Shown here: positions 53,626-64,000 of the stretch, in pieces
How the letters are laid out: each line of letters starts with the position of its first letter
Position numbering within the stretch: the first letter of the stretch is position 1
Origin: Eleginops maclovinus
Taxonomy: Eukaryota > Chordata > Actinopteri > Perciformes > Eleginopidae
Length of the DNA: 64,000 nucleotides
Assembly (NCBI RefSeq): GCF_036324505.1
Contig: NC_086357.1
Span: forward strand, 22,021,293-22,085,292
Direction of reading: 5' to 3'
Position numbers and translations under genes: made by a program
Notes under the pieces: generated by a model
Databases searched by the model: none
Told to the model about the DNA's origin: nothing
Seen by the model: only the letters and a program-made list of their open reading frames with translations

Positions 53626-56600
53626 ATGGGGAGAAGCGGATCTCAAATCACGGCTAAGCGGCAGCTTTTGGACTGTGTAACGTTGACGATGGTTTTACTT
53701 TCGCTGCTGTTTCGACCAGGTAAGTTGTTTGCTTTTCCCCAATCTGTGCTCCTCCACTCCTCTCCTGCATGCATTGCCAATCTGAGTCCCGCTCTCCTCG
53801 CAATGGAGGTGGAAAAAGTTAACTTTTTCCTCGCGTTGTGTGGCTGAAATCAAACTCCTTAACAGCTTGGAAGTTTCCTCACTCACACAATCCTATGTTT
53901 TGAGTGTTTGGGTGGTTTAAAAGAAGGAGAAAAACACTTAGTTTGAAAGTTTCCCGTCCGATGCGGGGACAAAGTAAAGTCCTGTTGTATCCCAGCCTGC
54001 AGCCAACACTTGTGCATCGCTGCTAGCCGAGCAGCGCGAGTGAACTCTCTTTACGGACGTCTTCTTAAACACATTTCTAACGATTCTCGCATAAACAACG
54101 AACCCAAACAATGCATCAACAACTGCTCAACAGTTACCAAGTTTTACAAGGCACTTCTGCGGCTTCTGCTATAGTTTTACCAAGTTATGTGAACTTACGG
54201 CTTAGCTCATAGTTAGCATAGCTCGCTAGCAATTCAGGCATCCAGCACCCGCATTCAAAGCAAAATAAAACTACGGCGCTTGTTTTTTACCCAGAAAATG
54301 CTGCAAATCGGACACCAAATAGCCACAGTCACTGTTAAGGTCACGAAGGCAACTTTAACATTTAGTTTGGAGTGTTTTTGTCGCTGGCAAAGTTAAGGGC
54401 ACAGTGGTATTTGCCCCTATTCATGCTTCATTTATTAACTTTGTAAGCTACCATGCATGGGGGTCCTACTTTTTGGCCTCTCAACATGTTGGTCGCTACT
54501 CTATCCCGGGGAGAGATCAGAAACCCCCACACCAAACCCAAGAGCATGTTGTGCTTGTATTATGGAGTTGGTTTATTTGAACCTTGGTGGAAAGTTATCC
54601 ATAAGTATTCTGCATTCTGTGTTGAAACACTTGGCATATTTTCTCTAGGGTGTTTTGTTTTTAAATTTGAACATTGGGAACTATTTTGGTAACATATTCT
54701 TAAAACATCTAGTCTAAATACTTGTATTTGTTCATTTAAGTATGATCATTACATTATTTTAATATATAAATGTCTGACGTTTGTATTTGTACTAACATTT
54801 AAAAACAAAAATCACACTTAGAAGTTGTTAGGCATGACATGGCAAGCTATAGAAAATAATGTGTTAAGGCTTAAAGGGCATAATGTCCTATCTTGATACA
54901 CCTGATAACATGTTAAGATGATAAACAATAGGCACCTCAGGTTCTTTATTATTTTGGTACTTTTTTGGGAACTGGATGCTTGGTGGAATAGGTTTGTTCA
55001 AGTACAACATAACTTTACTTGTCAGGGTGCAATCAATAATATTTAAAGGTTAGTAAAAATAGCACTTTACATTGTGTTTTCAGCCTTGTTTAGAGCTGGC
55101 TCTGAGTCTAGTAAGGCAATCATAGTTGATGAAAATATTGAGTTACGTTAGTTTGCAACCTTAAGACGATGCCCAAGCTATTAGAGAAGTGTCCTTATCT
55201 CTAGCTCTTAATATAATCGACTAATCTGTCAAATACAAATACTGTTTGTGTGGCAGTTTTGCTTGTTCCCCTATATTCCCCACATGGTCCCCACACTTGG
55301 TAGTCTACTAAGTGCCAGATCATAAAGACTCTTTGGGGAGATGCACAGTTGTTGATGGCTGTGCGGGCAGTGATTGTCTGAAAGTGTCAATCACAGCAGA
55401 CATTGGTGACCTCGCAGGGAGACGGGGGAGGACTGTTGGAATTCAGAGGAGGGATGCAGAATGCCTCTAACTTGACCTCTCACTCTTCACCCCAGCCTGT
55501 GTTAAAGTGCAGACACTGAGTTGCATTAATCATCTCTCAGGCGGCCTTCAGTGCATCAGACGTATGTGAAAGGGAAGAAACGATGCAAAAGTATTTGGTT
55601 GCACTGGTGTGAAATCTCGGTGCTTATGTTGTTGTCTTTGTACACGCTGTTGGGAGATAAGAGGGGGCTTTGGTGCAAATTGAAGATTATTCTGTTGCAA
55701 TAGTAGCCAACTCTGTTTCAACTGATCTGTTTTTTTTTTTGCAGTAAGAGTGATGTATGTGTGGTGGTTGCTGCTGATCTGCAAGGGAAATTATATCCGC
55801 AAGAGGAGATAATATCCCAGTAATATATGAGGCAAAAGTAGAAACTCAAAAGTAAAACTGAGAGGAGCTTTATGAATATCCACACTTTTACTTACCATGA
55901 AAATAGCTATTGTTATTCCTTTTTCTAGATACTGAATATCCTACTTGTAAGTCATGTTGATAGAAAGCCCCACATTTAGCTAATACCACCCAAATATAAC
56001 ATGCTGTGCTCTGCTGCCTCCACCATCCACCCTCTAGCTTACAGTTTGGACCCCCATTTGCAGAACAAGTGTGACTCTTTGTGATGTTCCTCTTGAAGTA
56101 ATCTGCCCCCCCTACACGAGCCCTGCCGTGCCATGTAGTGTAGCTTAATGCACTTCAATTACCTTAGCAACAGCCAAACCACATTCAACACCCTCAGGCC
56201 AACTAACACAGGTTGGTTTTCCTCCTACAGTGAGGCTACATGCTACTTCTGTGAGGGTTAGTTGGGGGAAATAAGATTTGACTGACTCCGAAGCACAGTG
56301 TGGGATCATGGCCTCGTGAGCTCACGCATTTGGGTTTTAATGGCTCTCCTGATTGAGGTAAACTTGATAGCGGAAAAGTTTTGACTCTGCCTCTTGTGCT
56401 GAGGTAATACTTCCATAAACACACATTGTTTTCTAAGAACCTTATTTGTAGAAAAAGGTTTTTTGTTCAGATCGGTAGAACTAGTCAGCGGCAGACAGGG
56501 AGGGGACTGATGAAAATTAGAAGAGAAGCAAACATTTTCACAGTAATTGTGATGCATTAATGAACTCAGTTCAAAATGTTGATCATTCTTGTTTTTGTTT

Positions 56601-59500
56601 TCCAGCTTACTGCCAGCAGTGTCGAATCCAGCGCTGCAATGCAGAGTATGTGGCTTCTACCTCACCCTCTATTGGTCTGCAAGAGGACGCGGCTATGGAT
56701 GTGGACTACTGCATCGCCTTGAGGGCCTATGCTCTGTGCACCCGGCGGCAGGCGAGGAGCTGTAGGGGTGACCTGGTCTACCACTCGGCCGTCTTCCGCA
56801 TTAAGGAGTTATTCTCTCAGCATAACTGCTCCAGCGAAGGCCCCACCTCCTCTGCCAAGGTCCCCAGTACATCTCGCCCAGCCGTGTCGGAGCTGTGCGA
56901 CTATGAGAATCGGGTCCTCATGTCGGGCTCAGCTGGTCAGAAGAAATATGCCCACTGTGGATTATTCGGAGACCCGCATCTACGGACATTCCGCGACGAG
57001 TTTCAGACCTGCAAGGTGGAAGGGGCGTGGCCTCTGATTGACAACCGCTTCCTGTCGGTACAGGTGACCAACGTGCCTGTGGTCCTAGGCTCCAGCGCCA
57101 CAGCAACCAGCAAGGTAAGGATGGATTGAGTGGAAGAGCTGCAATGATTAGTCCATTCATGTGATTTTTTTTGGGGGGAAGGCCAAATATACTCTGGTTT
57201 CTGATTGTAATATGTGGAACTAAAGAGAGGATTTTGGGGGGTTTTCCACATTTTATAGACAAAATGATTTACTGAGGAATGATGCAACAATTGTCATTAA
57301 AGGCCTGCATAGGTAAATCTCAAGAAACATTTGCAAAAGTAACTAAAACAAACCCCTCTGATGTTGTTCTCACGGCCCTTTGTAGGCGAGTGCTTTTCTC
57401 ACAACAATGCTAGAAACAATCACTGATTATTGTTGAATTTGAAACTAACGGTGAATGAGCAGGCATTTTTAGAGTGCTTGCTTGCTAGCTCGAGTATGGC
57501 CATAAAGTATCAACATGTGAAGTTAATCGTCATTCCACGGTGCCTCTCGAGCCTCCAGCATTCCTCTTGTCTTGGAGCTCCTTCAGATCTATGAGGGAAA
57601 AGAGAGAGGAGGGGAGTCCTTCAGCGGTGTTGAATCTCAGACATGCTTGAGCGCTCTACCTTTAACACATGGGTGGTCATATGGTAGTGATTAACGCTCA
57701 CTCAAACATTTTCCTCCACCGCCACGATCTGGAATGTTTTTTCACCCCTCTGGTCAAACAATTAACTGGGTGCTTTTTGAGTAAATATGGATGATGTGGA
57801 AAAATAAAGGAATAATTGGACAGCAGCTAGGGTTTTTGATTCACCCAAATGAAATAGTCTCCTTTTTTATGCTGTAAATACTTTAATTTGTTAAAAAGTC
57901 TATCATCTCTCCGTTCCTATTAGGTGCTGAAAGTCACATTGGTTTATAGGGCTGCCTATACATAGATCATGTCCCTTCAAATTAGTCTATCGAGCTTTTT
58001 TTCACATGAATTGCATGCTTATAGTAAATAATGATGTTCCCCACTGTTAGGGAATTGTTGTCCCTACAATTGCAAGGGATCTCACAACAAACTATCAAAG
58101 GCATTGGCAGTGTGTTAAGAGACAGACCTGTAGTGTCGGTATGTCTTTGCCAGCCCCGCATGCCCCCATCATGCTTTTAGAGTTGTTTGCCACTGCCAGA
58201 CTTAAGACAGGAAATCATCCATCAAATACAGCATCCCTGTAAGTGTAAACGTGACCACAGCCTCCGCTTTGTTAAGATACTTTGAAGCAACGGAGGTTAG
58301 GCCCCAATTTTTCAAAGCTCAGCTGGAGTACAAATCACAGTCAGTCAGCAAGTGCCAGGGTAGAAGTGTTGGAAGATGCATGAGGATTTGAGGCGGTTAT
58401 GAAACAGTGTTGTTTGAGCCAACATTCAGTGGAGTTATGCCTGTAGTTTTAGGGTTAGTCATTTGTAGTCATCACAATGGTTGTAATTGTGGTTTATTTG
58501 AACAGTTTCTATACTTCTGTGGTATCTAGTTAATCTAGAGGACCACTGACAGTAATCAGTCACTTAAGAAAAGGCTAGTGTTTGCCATCAACACCTTCCA
58601 CTGCATTCAGAATGTTTGGTTTCCTGCTGCCACCTTGTGGCTTTGACTGGTACTGCTATCTTTCAAGTAATTATGGCATATCGGTGAAGTGCTCAGTGCA
58701 TTCAAGCTAGAATGCAATGTAAGAAAGTATATTCAAACTATAACAAAGTAATTATAACATTTTGGGATCTGCCTACTTAACGCTGATCTTATTTGTTCCT
58801 CTAATTTCAGATCACTGTGATCTTCAAGTCCTTCCAAGGCTGCACAGATCAAAAGGTGTACCAGGCCACCACAGATGATCTGCCACTGGCTTTTCAGGAC
58901 GGGAGCCGCACTGGCGGCGAAAGCGGCAGCCTGACCATTGTAGAGCGCGGCGGCTCAGGAGTGAGTCGGCAGGTGAAGATACAGGCCCGTTACATCGGCA
59001 CCTCCATCATCGTCCGGCGTGTGGGCAGCTACCTGACCTTTGCCATCCGCATGCCAGAGGACACCCTGGACTTTTCGGAGGACAATGGCGGTCTGCAATT
59101 ATGCCTGCACGGCTGCCCACGCAACGAGCTCATCAAGGAGCACACGCTGGGCCGTCAGAGCCAGCAGCCCCGCCTGCAGGGCACCAACACAGAGCTGGGT
59201 CCTTTGCGGCCCCCTCACCAGGTCTACACAGTGGAGCGGGCCACGGCCAAGTGTAGAGAGACTCTGCAGGTGGAGGACGTGTACTTTCAGTCCTGTGTGT
59301 TTGACTTGCTGACCACAGGAGACCCTGAGTTCTCTATGGCAGCCTACGGGGCTCTGGAGGATTTAAAGGCGCTGCCGCCGAGTAAACTGAGGCAGAATTC
59401 CCCCAGGACTCCTCGTATTTACAACGGAGGGGCGTCACACACTGCAGCAGCCAACAGCTCCCTCTTCTCACTCGTACTCCTCATTCTGCTGCTTTTGTAA
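53626..59500 (+). CDS. rgmd: Repulsive guidance molecule (RGM) family GPI-anchored protein, probably RGMd
   Basis: Three coding exons, 53626-53719, 56606-57114 and 58811-59500, join in phase into 430 residues, the usual RGM coding layout. The ATG begins MGRSGSQ and leads into a hydrophobic signal segment (about 15-29). The N-terminal RGM domain has CQQCRIQRCNAEY at 34-46 and an RGD at 85-87 within CRGDLVYHSAV. The partial von Willebrand D domain contains FGDPHLRTF at 152-160, whose Asp154-Pro155 bond is the family's autocleavage site. A sequon NCS is at 105. A hydrophobic tail ending SLVLLILLLL signals GPI attachment. RGMs bind neogenin and act as BMP co-receptors at the cell surface. The block from TCKVEGAWPLIDN to TDQKVYQ is closest to RGMb, but the RGD, the linker and the C-terminal third differ from RGMb orthologues, and NAEY resembles hemojuvelin. 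Hence rgmd is my best call. Family membership is near certain, the paralogue less so. Confidence 0.85.
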
Positions 59501-60440
59501 AAAAATAAATATAAATGATTAAAAAAACGAACAAATATGGACACAAACAGAACATGGAAGCATTACCAGCTTGAGGAAAGAGTGACTAGAGCTCAGACAT
59601 ATACATTTGTATTTTTTGGGGGGGGAGGGGTAGGGCAATTTGTGAATGTTGTGATCTTTTTCTGTTTTTGTCAATTGAAGGATTTGACGGTATTTTTTCC
59701 ACTCCACATTTTCTATGGTATTATAAACGAGTCACATCAGTTGTAGAAAGACAGATTTGGGTCCAATACTACATGTTACAGGTAATTGGTTTACAACAAT
59801 CTTTATCAACTCATCGATGTGCGTGCTTGATGTCATGGCAGTTCAACAGCATTGTGTTTTTATGTAAATAGAAAAGTCATCAGTGCACAACCTTTAAACA
59901 CTCCACCATGTATGGAGCTGCACATTTATCTCCATACTGCATGTTAACAGTTTTTCTGCAGAGCAATGTGGTTTCTACATTCTGTATTATCCAGTAATAT
60001 TAATAGCACTTAACGGTTTTATCAACAAGTTTTGTGTATTCAAATGTTATTTCTATGTCTATTTCAACTGTTATTTCAGGAAATTGGTATTCTAAATACA
60101 CAGAATCCAACAACTGTATGTAAAAACTACCTATCCATAATATACGATGTGTCCGTGTGATATACAACAGTTCTCCTCTTCTGTGAAACACTCCCTCTTC
60201 AAGCTGTCTGGCTTCCAGTTAAAAAAAAAAGGTTAAAAAAAACAAAACAAATCTTTATATAATAATATATTAAAAGAGTGTATATAAGTGTTTTATATTG
60301 TGTACATTTGCCTGTGTATAGATGTTTTAACTGTAATATGTTTTACATTTGTTGTGTTTTAGTAGGTTATTTTAAGACATTGTAAGAAAAAGTAAACTAA
60401 TATGTGTTTGTAATTTCTGTAATAAAGTGTTGGACACTCC
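59501..60440 (+). other. 3' UTR of the RGM gene
   Basis: AT-rich non-coding sequence following the stop codon, with a G run near 59618-59631. AATAAA at 60421-60426, followed by a GT-rich segment, is a convincing poly(A) signal. Confidence 0.7.
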
Positions 60441-60449
60441 TGACAAAGG

Positions 60450-62460
60450 TCTGATTTCCTCTTTGTGTCACACTCTTTCCTGGTATCTATACGAGAGAGA
60501 GATTTTCTATCAGTAAATAGGGCTGAACATTATATCGGCGTGACGTGGAAGCTAGCAAAAAATATAAAACAACCGAAAATAAACCTCTATTGCTAAAATG
60601 GCAAAAAGGCTCCTTTCATTAAATGAATTACATCAACATTTTTTTAACAATATCAAGAATGATCTGAACACAAAAGGCATAAATAAATAAATAAAAAAAG
60701 AAGTTTAAAATGTAACTTTCAACTTAGTCAAACAACCTTTAGTGCAATATCACAGTCTTAACATGTGTTTAGTGCACACCTTGACACCATCACAATAGAA
60801 AAGGATGTAGTATGCAGCCCTACATCAGATCATAGTAAATTGTGTATAGAGTTTGAATCTCTGCTTTCATTGCCCTTATATAACTCATTCTGGGTCAAGA
60901 TGACATGCAAAACAGGAAAGCTTGCAATTTCTGAAGTGTAATACCACTTGTGTCCTGGTGGGGTCCTCAGTCCATAAGGCCTGCCAGCTCACACAGACAG
61001 TTTTGACAAGCTGCCTGTGTAGCTGTAGGGATCCACAGTATGTTCTCAGTCCCCTGTGTAAATGTTACCTCTGAGTGCTGAGCTGGCTGCTGGCTTTGCT
61101 TTTGTCTGCCAGAGCGCTGCATGGTTCCAAATAGGATTTAGTGTGTGGTTTGACACCAGGTAAGAGTCAACACACGCGTGGTGCTGATATTTGCACTATA
61201 CACGAACAATGAGCACTATGATTAGAAAAAAGGATGTGATCAGTTTTTAATCGCTGTCAGAAATGCAATTAACAAGCTTCTGCACACTTCTTATGAAGAC
61301 ATTAAGAATTAATGTGCTATAATTAGTAGATGTAGATTAAATGTATATCTTGAATCAAGTTAAAAGTGTCTTGGTCCTTTTATTACTCTGAATGACAGAA
61401 TGTTTCGTCACACATGCAATCATACTTAATCTCTCCATGTCCTATTTCTTCAAATGGAGACAACAGCACAGAGCGTGGTTGTGAAGGAGCTGGCAAAATA
61501 CATTTGTCAACCCTATTTTTCACCAGTTATATATATATATTCAGCATATATGTTATATGGTCTGCACAAATTAAGGCTTCTTTGGGGGACTGCATCACCT
61601 CCTTGTCAATATAAGGAGTACAAAAGAGATGAAAAAAGGGAGAATCACAAACTTTCTTATCAGGATCATGAACATGACCAACAGGGGTACAATTATCCAA
61701 CACCTTTTTATCTTTCCTTTCACAATAATCATCTAAGACACCTCATATGCATCTTCAGAGCCTTTGGAGGGGACTGATAACTGTTGACAGGTTGGAAAAT
61801 GCTTGACAAACCTAACAAACTGTATATAAAGTGGTTGAGTTGAACTTGCCTTGAGCATATACAACAGTAAAATGCAGCTTACACATTGTTGCATCACTAC
61901 TAACAATCTAAAAATGTAATATATAATGGATATAACAGACACAGGGGACGTTTTACTGCTGAACCAGTAGCCTACTTTACATTTTGCTGATATCAGTTAT
62001 CTGCTTTGCTACTTGTGTAGTGATTTGAGTGCAGGATTTCTTTATAAAGTACTTTTACATAGTTGTATTAAAGCATGTCTCAATCTGCATTGTTGTGATT
62101 TAGCGCCCCTGCAGGGCAATTCATGCATAAACCACTAAAGTAAATATTGACAGCTGTAGCGCTACCTATGATTCATTACCAATGAATGATGAAAGCTAGC
62201 TAGTCGACAACTTTGCCAACACAGCCAAACAACAAGCAAGTGTAACAACACAAGACATAGCTAATGTTAAGTTACTCACGGCGTTTCGTTGCCCTCTTGT
62301 TCTGGCCACAGTGGCTCCTCTCCGCACCACAGGCCGGAAAACCACCAACTCCCTGCGGCTGAAAGCTTCTGTTCAGGCGGTATAAACACGAACACTCTCC
62401 CGGTCCTCGGAGCACCCCGTTACTGGCACACGGCTAAATGAGCTAAATGCTAACTAGCTG
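60450..62460. other. Intergenic stretch downstream of the RGM gene
   Basis: No gene was recognised. The frames at 61414-61777 lie over AT-rich repeats and match no family. At 62279 a GTGAGT donor-like site on the minus strand follows a GC-richer stretch (62280-62440), which could be a 5' UTR exon of an unseen minus-strand transcript; it contains no ATG on that strand. Confidence 0.45.
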
Positions 62461-62468
62461 ACAGCATC

Positions 62469-62624
62469 CAGGGCCGGCCCCCTGAGGCATAAGCGAACTA
62501 AGCGGCTGCTTGGGGCCCCCGGGCCACCAGGGGGCCCCCAATCGAGTGTTGTTGTTGCGGTTTGTTTTTTTTACTCCGCGTGGTGTTGGTGCATGGGGCC
62601 CCCTAAAGGCTCGGGCCGCCACTG
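62469..62624. mobile_element. GC-rich hAT-type MITE (156 bp) with exact 8-bp TSD
   Basis: The left terminus CAGGGCCGGCCC and the complement of the right terminus CAGTGGCGGCCC match at 10 of 12 positions. The element is flanked by an exact 8-bp duplication, ACAGCATC, at 62461-62468 and 62625-62632. The interior consists mainly of GGGCCCC words around a T-rich centre and can fold back on itself. Size, CAG termini and 8-bp duplication fit a non-autonomous hAT element. No coding sequence. Confidence 0.9.
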
Positions 62625-62632
62625 ACAGCATC

Positions 62633-63760
62633 GGTTAGCGTTACTTAGCAACAAGATAACATTATGGTCCATGAGGAAACTTCTTACATCATAGAATCGA
62701 GTCAAAGCCGAAATTAGCATAATTATACATTTTCTCCATCATATATGATCCAATTTCACCTAAATCAAATTGGCGCCTACTACGCTCATTGACAAGAACA
62801 GCAGACATGTTGACTAGCCACACCAGGAAATCGATGAAGGCTACATTCCATTTAGCTGCGCCAGTTTCAGGGATGCGTTTACAGAGATGGATTGGTAGTA
62901 CTACGCTTATTAAAATGGAACCATTGTTAATGTGATATTTGCACCTGACCTGTGCTTTGATAGGCCGAAAGTCTTGCTGTGAAAAGGTCTATTACCAGTC
63001 AGTGTAGCATCAACATTATTTTTGAAGGCCTTATTTGAAGGTCATATTGATAAGAGTTTTGTGTAGGAATTTACACTAATAAACTCTTCAATACACTTAC
63101 TTAATTATAGTTTAAAATACTATGATGTTGAATCAGTATCTTCAGACATTTTATTAGGTAAGAAATTAACATTTCTGTGTAAGAAATCTGCCATCTTCCA
63201 GTGCCATTGCATGCAGCCTGTTAGCCAATAGTATAGCAACAATGGTGGCTTTTCTTTTACTAAACAATAACGAAGACAGTGGGTATTTTCCAGTTAGTGG
63301 GGAAAAAACTGGAAAAAATGTTTAGTTTGATGATAGGCTTCGACTTCACGCCGGTACCAAATCCAAGTGCTCAGGGTCAAAAGGAGGAGCAAGACCAAAG
63401 GGAACATTGATGTGCTTTTACTGCTAACATTCAACTGATGGGAGTTTTTTGATTGCTGAAGCAACCACTTTTCTTCAAGCTACAGCTATGGTTTGCTAGT
63501 TAGCCACCTGTGAACCACCTCTACCCCGATTGTTTGGGAAATATGCAGCCTGTTCATCAAACTGGCACCCAGCTGGGTTTTGAAAGGAACCAATGATAGG
63601 GGGAGGTGCAGGCTTCATCTAGTTGCTAAATGTTATCAATTGCACCTTTAAGTAAAATAGTCACATAATGAAGCTTTAGCTAAATGATTTGAATACGTCC
63701 TCACCTTACTATCTTTTATTTAAATACACTGTGTCTTACCTTTTCCTGTATACTTTTAAA
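62633..63760. other. Intergenic stretch
   Basis: No gene, RNA or repeat could be supported. A 39-codon minus-strand frame starting at 62809 was considered and not accepted. Confidence 0.5.
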
Positions 63761-63772
63761 GAAAAGAAGCTT

Positions 63773-63860
63773 AAAGCCCCTGACAGCATCTGCCAGGCAG
63801 CAGCAGTATTACATAACATCCCCATGAGAGAGCGCCATCTCAGTCTGTTAAAAAAAGGTG
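63773..63860 (+). pseudogene. Possible Harbinger-type transposase fragment
   Basis: The frame reads KAPDSICQAAAVLHNIPMRE and on, resembling the conserved C-terminal motif of PIF/Harbinger transposases and HARBI1 (a Pro-Glu or Pro-Asp followed by an ACAVLHNI-like helix). Only about 30 residues match and no other transposase motif lies upstream in the window, so this is either a degenerate fragment or a chance match. A separate ATG at 63962 opens a frame (MEDVAQICRRVLK) that runs off the window end; its nature is unknown. Confidence 0.35.
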
Positions 63861-64000
63861 AACTTGTAAACATAAAAGCTAATTTATTTGAGTTGAGCTT
63901 GGGGTTTGAAACTTCTTTTCTAAACTGCAAATGTAGAACATCTTAAATATTCTCTACCAGCATGGAGGACGTTGCTCAGATTTGCCGGAGGGTGCTCAAG

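Noticed and set aside
62693..62809. 39-codon minus-strand frame starting MSAVLVNERS
   Set aside because: Too short and not recognised; no convincing donor or neighbouring exon supports it as a first exon.

Overview
The window is vertebrate nuclear DNA, almost certainly from a teleost fish. The evidence is intron-containing genes with GT-AG junctions whose closest relatives are vertebrate proteins, very long (CA)n microsatellites, and fish-type transposons (hAT and Tc1 elements, a tRNA-derived SINE with a LINE-like tail, a LINE/SINE 3' tail ending in TGAT repeats). No species can be named from the sequence alone.

Five protein-coding genes can be assembled exon by exon, all with intact reading frames. 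(1) 991-2484, plus: a five-exon secreted serine protease matching PRSS57 (neutrophil serine protease 4). (2) 5023-6825, plus: a spindlin-family chromatin reader with a 5' UTR exon near 4.2-4.3 kb and a 3' UTR to about 8.64 kb. (3) 9137-10895, minus: micos13, a small MICOS subunit. (4) 11962-18157, plus: hsd11b1l, a short-chain dehydrogenase/reductase lying head-to-head with micos13. (5) 53626-59500, plus: a repulsive guidance molecule (RGM) with three coding exons, closest overall to RGMb but not its orthologue, probably the fish-specific rgmd. From memory, PRSS57, MICOS13 and HSD11B1L all map to human 19p13.3, so the first 18 kb looks like a fish counterpart of that region.

Between hsd11b1l and the RGM gene lie about 35 kb (18.2-53.5 kb) with no recognisable gene. 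This stretch holds microsatellites, TE fragments (LINE tail at 21.3 kb, deleted Tc1 at 27.2 kb, Tol2-like hAT end at 28.0 kb, MITE at 40.1 kb), a 29-base C run, a perfect 38-bp palindrome beside an (AT)n tract, and a few isolated splice-site pairs. It may be a regulatory landscape for the RGM gene, but that is inference. From about 24.5 to 25.05 kb it contains what looks like an error-rich second copy of 23.6-24.17 kb, most simply explained as an assembly artefact next to a 130-bp (CA)n tract.

The last 3.5 kb, after the RGM poly(A) signal, hold a clean 156-bp hAT MITE with an exact 8-bp target duplication and a possible Harbinger-transposase fragment.

I found no operon-like or multi-gene novel system. 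The most interesting points are the fish-retained RGM paralogue in a 19p13.3-like neighbourhood, conservation of the unusual NSP4 S1 pocket in the fish protease, the corrupted duplication, and several mobile elements whose exact target-site duplications can be read directly.
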